A stretch of DNA of 64,000 bases from Bacteroidales bacterium. GTDB taxonomy: Bacteria > Bacteroidota > Bacteroidia > Bacteroidales > GCA-2748055. Below are positions 9,221 through 18,855 of this stretch, one piece after another (positions within the stretch are counted from its first letter, which is position 1; every line of letters begins with the position of its first letter). Position numbers and translations under genes: made by a program. The notes under the pieces are model-generated. The model saw only the letters and a list, made by a program, of their open reading frames with translations, did not search any database and was not told where the DNA came from. The DNA lies in contig JARGFP010000016.1 of NCBI GenBank assembly GCA_029210585.1, positions 38,398 to 102,397 of the forward strand, read 5' to 3'.

Positions 9221-10600
9221 ATGGATGTAGAAATACTTTCCCGACTCCAGTTTGCGTTCACCATTGCCTTTCACTATATCTATCCTCCCATAACCATCGG
9301 TTTGGGGCTGATCATGGTGACCATGGAAGGCATCTACCTGCGAACCGGAAACAAGATCTATGAAAACATGGTGAAATTCTGGACCAGGATCTTTGCCCTC
9401 ACCTTCGGCATTGGCGTTGCCACGGGTATCGTGATGGAATTTGAGTTTGGCACCAACTGGGCAGCATATTCCAGGTATGTGGGTGATGTTTTCGGCAGTG
9501 CACTTGCTGCAGAGGGGATTTTCGCCTTCGCACTTGAAAGCGGGTTTCTCGGGGTACTTCTCTTTGGCTGGAACAAGATCAGCTCCCGGGTGCATTTCAT
9601 TGCCACGATCGGCGTTTTCCTCGGATCCATGTTCTCTGCAGTATGGATTGTTGTTGCCAACAGCTGGCAGCAAACCCCTGCAGGCTATCATATTGTCGGG
9701 GAGGGACTGAATGCACGTGCCGAGATCACGGATTTCTGGGCCATGGTGTTCAATCCTTCATCCGTCGACAGGCTGCTGCATGTCTGGTTCGGTGCGTTCC
9801 TGGCTGGTGCCTTCCTTGTGATCAGTGTGCATGCGTATTATCTTCTTAAAGACCGATACGTGGAACTTTCGCAGAAAGCGCTGAAGATCGCACTGATAGT
9901 AGCCACAATTGCTGCATTCGCCCAGCTGATTATCGGCCACCAGTCGGCCGACGGCGTTGCAGTAAACCAGCCTGCCAAGCTTGCCGCATTTGAAGGTCAT
10001 TACCCGGAAGATGCCCCAGGCGACCTCTACCTTATCGGCTGGGTCAACGAAGAAAAACAGGAGGTCAGGGGAATCAAGCTTCCCGGCGGACTCAGTTTCC
10101 TGGTTGACTGGAATTTCACTACACCAATCAAGGGATTGAATGCATTTCCCGAAGATGCACGTCCGGGAGCAGTCAATGCCATCTTCCAGTTCTACCACCT
10201 CATGGTCGCCATCGGGCTGCTGCTGATTGCAATCACACTCTACGGAACGGTGCAATGGTGGCGTGGAAAAATATTCAGCCAGCGTTGGTTCCTCTGGCTG
10301 CTGGTCCCTGCAGTACTGCTGCCACAGATTTCCAACCAGGTAGGATGGTTTGCCGCAGAAATGGGACGGCAGCCCTGGGTGGTATACGGGCACCTGAGAA
10401 CTGCCGACGCCCTTTCAGAATCTGTAACCGCCAGTAACGTTTTGTTTTCCCTTATCTTTTTTACACTTATTTATGCCCTCCTCCTGTTGCTGTACCTCTA
10501 CCTGATGGATAAAAAAATAAAGATGGGTCCGTACGATGAAAGTGAGATCCGGGACCGGCTCAGGCTAAAAGACATCGCAGCGCAATTTGAAAACAAATAA
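9221..10600 (+). CDS. cydA: cytochrome bd ubiquinol/menaquinol oxidase subunit I
   Basis: CydA carries hemes b558, b595 and d of the high-affinity terminal oxidase that reduces O2 to water with quinol. The start at 9221 gives [23 protein letters not shown], with the conserved heme-ligand His, and is preferred to an in-frame ATG at 9161 that would add 20 atypical residues. Conserved elements include [14 protein letters not shown], the acidic [16 protein letters not shown] segment and the [13 protein letters not shown] block. The Q-loop appears short. Multiple membrane helices span the whole 459 residues. cydB follows after 12 bases, so they form an operon. This implies microaerobic capacity. 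Confidence 0.96.
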   Translation: MDVEILSRLQFAFTIAFHYIYPPITIGLGLIMVTMEGIYLRTGNKIYENMVKFWTRIFALTFGIGVATGIVMEFEFGTNWAAYSRYVGDVFGSALAAEGIFAFALESGFLGVLLFGWNKISSRVHFIATIGVFLGSMFSAVWIVVANSWQQTPAGYHIVGEGLNARAEITDFWAMVFNPSSVDRLLHVWFGAFLAGAFLVISVHAYYLLKDRYVELSQKALKIALIVATIAAFAQLIIGHQSADGVAVNQPAKLAAFEGHYPEDAPGDLYLIGWVNEEKQEVRGIKLPGGLSFLVDWNFTTPIKGLNAFPEDARPGAVNAIFQFYHLMVAIGLLLIAITLYGTVQWWRGKIFSQRWFLWLLVPAVLLPQISNQVGWFAAEMGRQPWVVYGHLRTADALSESVTASNVLFSLIFFTLIYALLLLLYLYLMDKKIKMGPYDESEIRDRLRLKDIAAQFENK

Positions 10601-10612
10601 ACCCCAAATATT

Positions 10613-11650
10613 ATGCAGACTTTTCTCGGTATAGATTATCCAACATGGTGGTTTTTGGTGGTCGGTGCATTGTTCTCAGGCTATGCGATCCTGGATGGTT
10701 TCGACCTGGGAGCAGGTGCGTGGCACCTTTTCTTCAGGGATGACAAGAGCCGACGCATCGCGCTAAATGCTGTGGGTCCTGTCTGGGACGGCAATGAAGT
10801 CTGGCTGGTCATCGGCGGCGGAGCTCTTTTTGCCGGATTTCCAGAGGCATATGCCACGCTGTTTTCTGCCATGTACATTCCATTTATATTGTTTCTCGGA
10901 TTCCTGATCTTCAGGGCTGTATCCATTGAATTCCGTGGCAAGGAGCCCATGAAATGGTGGCGGAACCTCTGGGATGTAAGTTACAGCATATCAAGCGCTA
11001 TGCTGGCGCTACTGCTCGGGGTCGTCCTGGGCAATGTCCTGATCGGAATGAGCATGGATGAAAATTTTGTATATACGGGTCACTGGCTTGAATTCCTGAA
11101 CCCATATGCCCTTGCGGTTGGACTGATGAGCCTTGCACTTTTCATGGTCCATGGAGCCATATACCTGACCATGAAAACAGAAGGAGTCCTTTTCAAGAAA
11201 GTGTACCGGCTGCTCTGGCGGGCCATCCTGGTTTTTGTGGGCATGTTCATCATCGTAACCATCATTTCGATCATCTCCTTTCCCCATCTTACCGACAGGT
11301 TCAAAGAAAACCCGGTACTCCTGGTCATTCCCCTGCTTGCTTTCCTGAGCATCGCAAATGTTCCCAGGCTGGCCAGCAAGGGAAAATTCACACGTTCATT
11401 TATCTTCTCTGCCATGTCCATCAGCTTCCTCCTGATCCTTGTTGCCGTTGAGCTTTACCCCGTGATTCTTCTTGACCGTGGTGCAGATCCGGGGAACGAT
11501 CTTGACATCTTTCTTGCAGCTTCATCCGATAAGGCTCTGGGTATTATGCTTACCATTACTGCCATTGGCTTACCACTGGTGATTGCATATACCGTTTTTG
11601 TATACAGGACCTTCTGGGGCAAGGTGAAGCTGGATGAGTCCAGTTATTAA
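10613..11650 (+). CDS. cydB: cytochrome bd oxidase subunit II
   Basis: CydB is the structural partner of CydA in the inner membrane. The N-terminus contains the typical GYAILDGFDLGAGAWHLF and NAVGPVWDGNEVWLVIGGGALFAGFPEAYA blocks, and there are eight to nine hydrophobic helices. Length (345 aa) is normal. It starts 12 bases after the cydA stop. No cydX-like small gene or cydCD exporter genes follow. Instead a surface-protein fragment begins 34 bases after the stop. Confidence 0.96.
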   Translation: MQTFLGIDYPTWWFLVVGALFSGYAILDGFDLGAGAWHLFFRDDKSRRIALNAVGPVWDGNEVWLVIGGGALFAGFPEAYATLFSAMYIPFILFLGFLIFRAVSIEFRGKEPMKWWRNLWDVSYSISSAMLALLLGVVLGNVLIGMSMDENFVYTGHWLEFLNPYALAVGLMSLALFMVHGAIYLTMKTEGVLFKKVYRLLWRAILVFVGMFIIVTIISIISFPHLTDRFKENPVLLVIPLLAFLSIANVPRLASKGKFTRSFIFSAMSISFLLILVAVELYPVILLDRGADPGNDLDIFLAASSDKALGIMLTITAIGLPLVIAYTVFVYRTFWGKVKLDESSY

Positions 11651-11684
11651 ACCATTCTCCAGCTTCACTAATCTGTATTGACAA

Positions 11685-13508
11685 GTGGATGCGCAGAAGG
11701 CAAAAAGTGCCGCTGGCAATTTTGCCATCCAGGCCGAGAAGGACGAAACAGGTGGTGAAGCACTTTTCGAGGTAAAAAGATCTGACGGTTCTGTCGCTTT
11801 CGCTGTGTATGAAGACATGGTGTGGGTATATGCAAAGGAGGATACCAAGGGATTGAAAGGAGGGTTTGCCGTGGGTGGATACAATTCAACCAAAGCAGGC
11901 CAGGATGAATACATGCGGATCACTCCCGATAGTGTGCGGGTGTACATCAACGAAGAGAATGTAAAAGGCAAAAAAGGCGGATTTGCTGTTGGCGGATACA
12001 AATCTGCTACAAAAGGAATTGGAGAACAGTACCTGCATGTATCGGGCAATGATCCGGCAACTGATGACTATTCGATCGCCCTGGGTGTCAAGGCAGATGC
12101 TTCAGGACCCTACTCCACAGCCATTGGGTACAACTCCCTGGCAAATGGTTATTCCTCTTTTGCAGCTGGATTGAACAGCCAGGCTACCAGTAGCAACTCA
12201 ATCGCCATAGGCAATAGCACTATTTCAGCGGGCAATAATGCAACATCGATGGGGTACCAGTCGGAAACCAATGGAGAAAGATCCATCGCCATCGGCTCCT
12301 ATTACAGCCACTCATTTTCATTACTTCCTTACTTCGATTACGGCAAGAAAGATGATTCCAAAAACGATTTCATTATCTGGCAACCCATCATCAATCCTAT
12401 TTTCAGAACCATATACTTTAACAGGGCTAACGTTGCAGAAGGGAAGTATTCCGTATCCCTCGGGAACGGGAACTGGTCAAAAGATGGCGGACTGGCCCTG
12501 GGATCCAACAATGATGCACACGGCTTCGGATCAGTCGCCCTGGGCGTTTCCAATAAAGCGATCAATACCAGTGCCCTTGCAGCGGGATACAGCAGTGATG
12601 CCTCCGGCTATTACGCTGCTGCCATCGGCAACAATTCCTCAGCCAAGGCATACGGTTCCTTTGTCATCGGACAATATAACCTTGTAACCGGGGATTCAAC
12701 TAAATGGGTGAGTACGGATCCTTTATTTATTGTTGGCAACGGTCTGAATGATGCCAACAGGAACAATGCACTTACGATCTATAAGAACGGGCGTAGTGTA
12801 TTTATGGGTGCAGATGCGAACCTGACACTCAATGACAGACGCACCAGGTTTTTCTATGATTTTACCAGTGGGGCCTTCTCTACGGCACTTGAAGTCTATG
12901 GCATAAGATCGTATGTGAACCGGATCGATCCTGCAGTAGATAATTATTATTCAGGATTCTTCTTCGATACGGGAACAGAGGGTGAATATCTTGGTTTTTT
13001 TGCAGATTTACGTTCAGGAGATGGTGGAGATGTTGCTGAATATATAATTGATACAGAAGGCAATACAACTCCAGGAGATGTATTGATCGCGGATCCCAAT
13101 AATAATGAAAGTGTATTGATATCAAAAGATGCTTACCAGCCCTCGGTGATCGGGGTGGTGTCAACAGATCCACACCTTGTAATGAATATGCAGATCATCA
13201 TAGATGAAGAAACAGGCAGTTCATTAGAAGGAGTTCAGGCCACCCGCCTGGCCCTGACCGGTCGTGTACCCTGCAAGGTTACCGACGAGAACGGGCCTAT
13301 ACAGCCTGGTGATCTGCTGACCACCTCCTCAACCCCCGGACATGCCATGAAGTGGACACCCGTGGATGTAACCCAGGCACAGGATTTTGAAACGTTGAAA
13401 AGCATGCTTGCCATAAATGAGACAAGAAGACATGCAATAATAGGAAAAGCTCTGGAAGCACACAACGGTGGCACTGGCAAGATCATGGTGCTGATCTCGC
13501 TCCAGTAA
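11685..13508 (+). CDS. YadA-head-repeat (Hep/Hag) surface protein lacking its N-terminal export signal
   Basis: The frame opens with a GTG at 11685; an in-frame TGA sits at 11679-11681, so no signal peptide can be encoded upstream in the 34 bases after cydB. The body contains two GGFAVGGY modules each followed by a conserved (R)ITPDSVRVYI-type strand (about residues 50-110). Next comes a run of about 14-residue head repeats of the form SIAIG, STAIGYNSLANGYSSFAAG (about 120-205 and 250-320). The C-terminal domain of about 160 residues contains GGDVAEY, GDVLIA and IIGKALE, as often follows such repeats in Bacteroidota. Such proteins are normally secreted adhesins or cell-surface fibres. Without an export signal this copy may be a 5'-truncated gene or pseudogene. 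Confidence 0.75.
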   Translation: MDAQKAKSAAGNFAIQAEKDETGGEALFEVKRSDGSVAFAVYEDMVWVYAKEDTKGLKGGFAVGGYNSTKAGQDEYMRITPDSVRVYINEENVKGKKGGFAVGGYKSATKGIGEQYLHVSGNDPATDDYSIALGVKADASGPYSTAIGYNSLANGYSSFAAGLNSQATSSNSIAIGNSTISAGNNATSMGYQSETNGERSIAIGSYYSHSFSLLPYFDYGKKDDSKNDFIIWQPIINPIFRTIYFNRANVAEGKYSVSLGNGNWSKDGGLALGSNNDAHGFGSVALGVSNKAINTSALAAGYSSDASGYYAAAIGNNSSAKAYGSFVIGQYNLVTGDSTKWVSTDPLFIVGNGLNDANRNNALTIYKNGRSVFMGADANLTLNDRRTRFFYDFTSGAFSTALEVYGIRSYVNRIDPAVDNYYSGFFFDTGTEGEYLGFFADLRSGDGGDVAEYIIDTEGNTTPGDVLIADPNNNESVLISKDAYQPSVIGVVSTDPHLVMNMQIIIDEETGSSLEGVQATRLALTGRVPCKVTDENGPIQPGDLLTTSSTPGHAMKWTPVDVTQAQDFETLKSMLAINETRRHAIIGKALEAHNGGTGKIMVLISLQ

Positions 13509-13838
13509 CACACACTTATTACAAATTGGATGTTTAAAATGCCCTGAGCCTGCGTTTCTGACTTTTACTGAAAAGCCCTTCCGGTTTTATTTAAAGAGGG
13601 TGACCCCTATGTTCGGGTCTCCCTTTTTTCAAACCTCCTTCCCCCTGCTGTTTATCCCCAAAATCCTCCACGTGCTCGATCCGGGTTCGAAAATGCAAAA
13701 GTACATGCCAAAAACATAATTTACTGTAAATGTGATTGTTATTGATAAAACTAACCTGCAAAAAAGAAAATTTGTATTTCGCAGCATAAACAGAGGTTAT
13801 AAAGCGTCAGTATCACTAACTTGTGTTGAATTACAGCA
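13509..13838 (+). other. 330-base intergenic region
   Basis: It contains a terminator-like hairpin at 13595-13629, then AT-rich sequence leading to the acyltransferase gene. No coding frame or RNA gene was recognised. Confidence 0.6.
13595..13629 (+). terminator. rho-independent terminator after the Hep/Hag gene
   Basis: A stem formed by GAGGGTGACCC and GGGTCTCCC (one mismatch), with a loop of about 8 bases, is followed directly by six T residues. It lies 87 bases after the stop codon of the upstream gene and would end the cydAB-Hep/Hag transcript. Confidence 0.75.
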
Positions 13839-13847
13839 TTGGAACAG

Positions 13848-14774
13848 ATGGACACTACCACAAACAGACCAGGAATCCCGAAAGACAGAAAAGTGATCGA
13901 AACTACCGACTTTGCGTTAGCATCCCCGGTATTCAGGGGAAAAAGAGGTCGGCAGCTGGCTGAATGGATCATGCGCCAATTTTCTATTGACCAGGTCAAC
14001 AGGGTTCACAAACAATATGGCAATTTCAAAGGAGCGGCATTCACCTCCAGGCTCCTTGACGATATTGGTGTCCATTACCTGGTTGGAAATGCTGAACGCC
14101 TGGAAAATTTACCGGATGAAGCTTTCATCACGGTTTCCAACCACCCCTACGGAGGTCTCGACGGGATCATGACCATTGATCTGATTGCACAATTGCGTCC
14201 TGATTACAAATTCATGGTCAACCAGCAATTGGCCAGGATCAAGGCCCTGGAGGATAGCTTTATCCCGGTCACCCCCACCGGGAACAAAAGAAGTGAGATT
14301 ACTGCTGCCAGTATCAGGGGAATCCGCGAAACCATCGAACACCTGAAGAACGGACATCCTTTGGGGTTGTTTCCTTCTGGTGCAGTCTCCGATTTCAGCT
14401 TAACAGAGCTTAAGGTAAGGGACCGCAGGTGGCAGAAAAGCATTTTGCACCTTCTGCATTCATTGAAGGTGCCCATCCTGCCCATCCGCTTTTTTGATCA
14501 GAATTCCGCCTTTTTCTATTTTCTCGGCCTGCTTAACTGGAGGATCAGGTTACTCAGGCTGCCCACCGAAGTCTTCAACAAAAAAGGCAAACAGCCCCGG
14601 ATCGCTATCGGGAACATCATCTCCCCGAAGGAGCAAAAACAATTCTCCAGTCCCGAAGCACTCGGGAGATTTCTTCGAAAATCGGTGTATGAAATGCCAT
14701 TGCCGCAAACATTCACTGTGGGGAGCAGGACGAACCCTACACTGCTTAATCACCCACCTGTCGCCACCAACTAA
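13848..14774 (+). CDS. lysophospholipid acyltransferase family protein (PlsC-like)
   Basis: The protein contains the acyltransferase motif I SNHPYGGLDGI (H-x4-D) near residue 90 and a motif III-like LFPSGAVSD, a variant of FPEGTR seen in the hemolysin/ornithine-lipid type acyltransferases. Length is 309 residues from the ATG at 13848; a TTG at 13839 in the same frame is an unlikely start. No N-terminal membrane helix is evident, so it may be peripheral. The next gene, a CDP-alcohol phosphatidyltransferase, starts 11 bases after the stop, so the pair probably makes or remodels a phospholipid or aminolipid. The acyl acceptor is not deducible. Confidence 0.88.
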   Translation: MDTTTNRPGIPKDRKVIETTDFALASPVFRGKRGRQLAEWIMRQFSIDQVNRVHKQYGNFKGAAFTSRLLDDIGVHYLVGNAERLENLPDEAFITVSNHPYGGLDGIMTIDLIAQLRPDYKFMVNQQLARIKALEDSFIPVTPTGNKRSEITAASIRGIRETIEHLKNGHPLGLFPSGAVSDFSLTELKVRDRRWQKSILHLLHSLKVPILPIRFFDQNSAFFYFLGLLNWRIRLLRLPTEVFNKKGKQPRIAIGNIISPKEQKQFSSPEALGRFLRKSVYEMPLPQTFTVGSRTNPTLLNHPPVATN

Positions 14775-14785
14775 AACTACCTACA

Positions 14786-15466
14786 ATGAGATCCCACCAC
14801 AACAATGACATTATCAAAGCCATTTTCAGGGACCGCCCTAGATCAAACCTGCTTAAAAAACATGAACAAAAGGCGATCTCCGGGTTGGTCAGACGAATTC
14901 CGGGTTGGATCAATTCCGATATACTCACCGGAATCGGACTCTCGGGAAATATCATCGTTGCTATTGCCTTTATACTTGCCTCCATCTACAGCACCCCTTT
15001 GTTGCTGCTCGGACTGGTCGGATTCTTCATCAGCTGGTTCGGTGACTCCCTGGATGGCAGGCTCGCCTATTACAGGAATATACCCCGCAAACACTACGGT
15101 TTTACCCTCGATATCACCATCGACTGGATCAGTATCATCATTGTCGGTTTTGGATACATCATCTACGCAGAAGGTTCCTGGGAACTCCTCGGGTATGGAT
15201 TTGTGGTGATGTACGGCTGGGAAATGATCCTGGCACTGACCAGGTACAGGCTCACGGATCAGTATGTAATCGACTCAGGGAAAATGGGACCTACGGAGGT
15301 GAGACTCATCATCTGCACACTGTTGATCACAGAGGTACTGCTTCCCGGATCCCTTTATTACCTGGCAGCAGTAGTGGTTGCAGTTCTCTTCCTTGTGAAT
15401 ATCATTGATACCGTTAAATTGCTGAAACTCGCCGATGAGTTCGACCGTCAGGAAAAGGCACATTGA
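14786..15466 (+). CDS. CDP-alcohol phosphatidyltransferase family protein
   Basis: This family joins a CDP-activated lipid to an alcohol, or a CDP-alcohol to a lipid, in the inner membrane. The signature begins DSLDGRLAYY and ends GFTLDITID, so the DG-x2-A and G-x3-D-x3-D parts are present, while the usual AR reads AY followed by YR. Hydrophobic helices flank the motif and fill the C-terminal half (226 aa, about six segments). It is the second gene of an operon with the acyltransferase. The product (for example phosphatidylinositol, archaetidyl-type or another head group) cannot be read from sequence. Confidence 0.87.
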   Translation: MRSHHNNDIIKAIFRDRPRSNLLKKHEQKAISGLVRRIPGWINSDILTGIGLSGNIIVAIAFILASIYSTPLLLLGLVGFFISWFGDSLDGRLAYYRNIPRKHYGFTLDITIDWISIIIVGFGYIIYAEGSWELLGYGFVVMYGWEMILALTRYRLTDQYVIDSGKMGPTEVRLIICTLLITEVLLPGSLYYLAAVVVAVLFLVNIIDTVKLLKLADEFDRQEKAH

Positions 15467-15565
15467 GCCCCCTTCGCCATCAACAATTACAACTCCAAAC
15501 GGATGACCAGCAATTGAGATTTCCTGACTGATGGTAAAGGTAAGGCGCTCTGAATGAATTAAAAA

Positions 15566-16606
15566 CTACCAGCTTGCGGGAAGACCGCAATCCACGATCA
15601 GCATCGCCTGCACGATCTTCGCATGGTTGACCAGGTCAGTAACGGAACTGACTTCGTTGCGATAATTGATTCCTGTGGGCCAGTAGTGAATAGGGTTTGC
15701 GTTGTTATCGCCCCTGAGTATGCTCCCTGTAAGCTGCTGACACAACGCCTGTGCAGTGGCTCCCTGCCACACCCCTCCCTGCATCAGGCTCTGCCACTTT
15801 GCGGTGGTACCTGATCCGAAATAGTGTGCCATTTCATGCATGACAGTTCCCACCCACATATAACTGGTGTTGGGACCAAAACCGATACTTCCATGGTAAT
15901 TGGCCTGCGCGGTGGGTATACCGGCATTATAGTACACGTAAATATTGGCATCAAACGTGGCATAGGCATTGTAGAAATAACAGGCACTGTCGAGCGCCGC
16001 CGTAAGCAGTTGATGGTATTCAGGATATTGATCAGGGTCAACCGCAAGTGTGTAGGTAACATTGCCCGAAAGGGTTTTTACCTCGATGGCTTCACTGTAG
16101 ACAGTTCCCATGCAATTACTGGCATAGGCCCTGATGTAATATTTCCTGCCGTTCGGCAGTGCGGATGTCGACCCGTAATAGGAACCGAAGGTACCCCCGG
16201 TAGTCTGATGCAGGTTTTCGATGGTGGGATCCGGAGCGGTGGACCAGCAGATTCCCTTTTCATAGATATCGCAACCTCCGTCATCCACAATTTCCAGCAC
16301 GCAGGTTGCTTTTTTGGTGTTCCGGTCATAATCCGCCGACAACAAATGCACTTCGGGTAGCGACGCCTCATCCGATGTGTAATTCATACTGTCGATGGTG
16401 GTAATAGCGATGTTACGCAAGCTGCCATCCACCCTGAATACCCGGAGCATCATTTCAGTGGTATCCACCAGGATGCTATCGACGGTACCCAGTGCAAACC
16501 GCTTTACCTCTCCATTCGTTCTGTAAATATTGAGTGTCTTATCCTGGGCTGAAAGTGCAGCCACCAGGAGCAACCCGGCGATGATCATCAGAAGTATTCT
16601 TCTCAT
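15566..16606 (-). CDS. secreted protein with HExxH metalloprotease-like motif
   Basis: A signal peptide (MRRILLMIIAGLLLVAALSAQ) precedes two short repeats of the form L-x-IY/VFR-x-[NV]GE-x-x-x-F/IAL-x-T-VDSI, a module common at the N-terminus of secreted Bacteroidota proteins. A fibronectin-like domain follows (about residues 95-180; GICWSTAPDPTI, RAYASN). The C-terminal 160 residues carry VMHEMAHYFGSG, with H257, E258 and H261 as a zinc-peptidase core. The metzincin third ligand position (HExxHxxGxxH) is threonine here, so the third ligand lies elsewhere or the site is altered. The ATG overlaps the stop of the LamG gene by four bases (ATGA), so translation is probably coupled. It ends with CGLPASW. 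Confidence 0.72.
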   Translation of the reverse strand: MRRILLMIIAGLLLVAALSAQDKTLNIYRTNGEVKRFALGTVDSILVDTTEMMLRVFRVDGSLRNIAITTIDSMNYTSDEASLPEVHLLSADYDRNTKKATCVLEIVDDGGCDIYEKGICWSTAPDPTIENLHQTTGGTFGSYYGSTSALPNGRKYYIRAYASNCMGTVYSEAIEVKTLSGNVTYTLAVDPDQYPEYHQLLTAALDSACYFYNAYATFDANIYVYYNAGIPTAQANYHGSIGFGPNTSYMWVGTVMHEMAHYFGSGTTAKWQSLMQGGVWQGATAQALCQQLTGSILRGDNNANPIHYWPTGINYRNEVSSVTDLVNHAKIVQAMLIVDCGLPASW

Positions 16607-18777
16607 TGCTTCAGGAGTTTTAAAGAATGAATACCTCTTATAATTATATACAAACCCGGGGGAAGGTCGCTGATGTCTATTTCAATTTGCGGGACTTTCA
16701 TTTCAACAGTACGTACCACTGTTCCTGACAGGGAGATGATCCGGATATTTTCCTCTCCGTCGTCAGCTGAGCGGATAAACACCCGGTCAGCGGACGGGTT
16801 GGGATAAAGCTCCATGTTCCGGGTGCCCGTTCTGTCATGGGTACCTGTTTTCCGCGGACCGAAAACGATGTGCAGGATATTGTCGGTGGCAAAGCTTCGG
16901 GAGCCTCCGCTGGTAATCCCGATGTTTGTATCCTCCCCCGAAAAGGTTATTTTCTGAACATTTCCCAGATCGATCCTTGATGAAAAATGCTGTTGATTGG
17001 TGATCTCCATGTAGGTGGGTGCCGGGTGTTGTTTCAATTCAGGCGGTGCTGTTTCCGCTGACCTGGAGTCACCAAGGTAAGCTTCTGTGGCACGTTCGAG
17101 CAGAGGAAGTGTTTGCATTACATCAAGTACCCTGTCAGATATCTCAATAGCTGACAAGCCCCTGCTGTAGAGACGCAGGTCCCAGATCAGCGCGTTCTCA
17201 AGATAGGGCATGCCATATATGGGAGATCTGCCGATCCAGTTGAAGTTGGTACCCAGGCTGCCATCCGTAACCAATGATGAAAACGGTGTATGTGTAACCT
17301 CCCCGGATGCCATAGCCGCTCCGTCAATGTATATCGTACCCACATTCCCCCGCTGGGTATAGGCGAAATGATGCCATCGACCTGTAAAGGCGGGTCTTCC
17401 GAAAGCCACAGTCTGAAGTCCCGAAGCTGTGGTATTGTATCCCGGTGTAATGCTGATCCCCAAGGTGCCCAGTCCGGAGCTGAAATATCCGTCCCTGCCT
17501 GAAAAGGCATTCTCACTGTTTGAAAAAGTCCAGAGACTGTTCCCATTGGGTTCGGGATCCCCATTTCCCGGATCGATCCTGAAATAGGCGCTGATGGTGA
17601 AATTTTCGAGCCTGCCCAGTACAATTCCTGCCAGCGGACCCATGTCAAAATACCCGTTATCGGCTCCTGTATGGAGTACATTGTAGGTTCCCGTACCTGT
17701 AGTTCCTATGGTAACGATCTTTGCCGAATTCTTCAGCGATCCGGAAAATTGTTTTTCCGCCACATCCCTGATTACATCGCCTTCCAGGTTGGAGAAATCA
17801 TAGCGCAGCAACAGGTCTCCGGTATACGCAGTACCTTCTTTCGCCAGCACTGTTGACTGGAAAATTTTCTCCATGTTGAATTTCCCCATTTGCAAGGTGG
17901 CTGTCAGTGTCACGGGATAATCAAAAAAATCGGGCCGGTGCACCGCTCCGGTTTCATCAATAAGAAGATGCTGCGAAGAGAACCAGATGATCTGCACCCC
18001 GGGGTGTAAAGTTCCCTGTTGCACCAGGTCGAGGTCGTTGGTAACCGACAGCAAATCACCCGGATCCAGGAGCGCATATTCCTCGTAAATAGCATTTAAT
18101 CCGCTGACTGCAACAACTTCTTCCGCACTTAACGCCCTGTTGTATATCCTGATGTCGTCGAAAGTACCATTGAATCCATAGGTGTCCTGGGTCCATCGGG
18201 AACGTCCGAAAAAATTATCGGTACTGGTGCCCAAAAAGGTATCGGGATCGTAAGGGATATCTGATTTAGTACCTGTCGCTTTCCCGTTCAGATAAATGGT
18301 CGCAGATCCGGAACTACCGTTCCATGCATAGGTAACCGCCACGTGGGCCCATTCCCCTACAGTGCACCTGGTATCCGAAAACACGTCGTATGCGCTACCT
18401 GAAACCGGGCGGAAACGCAGGTTCATATAGCCATTGTCTCCATCATAACTCGGAACAAAAGCAATGAAATTGCCGGTATCGTCCGCACCGCTGCCCCAAT
18501 CAAAAAACCGGGTACCGTTCTTTAACGCATTGATTTTTACCCAGGAGGAGAAAGTAAAAGAGCTGAGTCCGGCATTCAAATGGTCGGGTGCCGCAATATA
18601 ATCTGCCTTGATCAGACACTGTACCCCCTGTCCCCCGAACCCCTCAACTACGGCAGCATTTCCCTGCAGGAAACCATGGTTTGCCTTGCCTGAGAGATCA
18701 GTAACTACCTTCCCAGAGATGTTCTCGAAGGAATAGTGCAGCAACAGTCCGCCGGTAGTGTCCTGGGCACTGACCAT
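16603..18777 (-). CDS. secreted protein with two LamG domains and T9SS C-terminal sorting domain
   Basis: Two concanavalin-A-like LamG modules are visible, about residues 10-215 (LLHYSFENISG ... DIRIYNRALSAEEV) and about 320-550 (LLLRYDFSNLEG ... DLRLYSRGLSAIEI), with a spacer between them. The C-terminus has the type IX secretion pattern ELYPNPSADRVFI ... SLSGTVV ... LPPGLYIII. The first ATG (18777) gives MVSAQD, which leaves no signal peptide. The frame stays open upstream and encodes a good one (LLKNFIKWILVLSPAVV ... VSAQ) but has no in-frame ATG. The nearest ATG (18869) is in the wrong phase across a run of nine T residues. The role is probably glycan or cell-surface binding. It is coupled to the metalloprotease-like gene. 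Confidence 0.85.
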   Translation of the reverse strand: MVSAQDTTGGLLLHYSFENISGKVVTDLSGKANHGFLQGNAAVVEGFGGQGVQCLIKADYIAAPDHLNAGLSSFTFSSWVKINALKNGTRFFDWGSGADDTGNFIAFVPSYDGDNGYMNLRFRPVSGSAYDVFSDTRCTVGEWAHVAVTYAWNGSSGSATIYLNGKATGTKSDIPYDPDTFLGTSTDNFFGRSRWTQDTYGFNGTFDDIRIYNRALSAEEVVAVSGLNAIYEEYALLDPGDLLSVTNDLDLVQQGTLHPGVQIIWFSSQHLLIDETGAVHRPDFFDYPVTLTATLQMGKFNMEKIFQSTVLAKEGTAYTGDLLLRYDFSNLEGDVIRDVAEKQFSGSLKNSAKIVTIGTTGTGTYNVLHTGADNGYFDMGPLAGIVLGRLENFTISAYFRIDPGNGDPEPNGNSLWTFSNSENAFSGRDGYFSSGLGTLGISITPGYNTTASGLQTVAFGRPAFTGRWHHFAYTQRGNVGTIYIDGAAMASGEVTHTPFSSLVTDGSLGTNFNWIGRSPIYGMPYLENALIWDLRLYSRGLSAIEISDRVLDVMQTLPLLERATEAYLGDSRSAETAPPELKQHPAPTYMEITNQQHFSSRIDLGNVQKITFSGEDTNIGITSGGSRSFATDNILHIVFGPRKTGTHDRTGTRNMELYPNPSADRVFIRSADDGEENIRIISLSGTVVRTVEMKVPQIEIDISDLPPGLYIIIRGIHSLKLLKQ

Positions 18778-18846
18778 TTGAGGGAAAATGACAACAGCCG
18801 GTGACAGGACCAGGATCCATTTTATGAAATTTTTCAGGAGATAGAT

Positions 18847-18855
18847 AAAAAAAAA
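18847..18855 (-). repeat. homopolymer tract A9 (T9 on coding strand) in the signal-peptide region
   Basis: On the minus strand the ATG at 18869 reads MRSIHFF and then leaves frame to a TGA. One additional T in the run would join it to the open LamG frame and give a complete signal peptide starting MRSIHFFFIYLLKNF. This is either a slippage-prone phase-variation tract, a site of transcriptional slippage, an inactivating deletion, or an assembly error. Confidence 0.6.

Noticed and set aside
15824..16360. 178-codon plus-strand open frame opposite the metalloprotease-like gene
   Set aside because: It is antisense to a gene with signal peptide, HExxH and repeats; its translation shows no recognisable domain.
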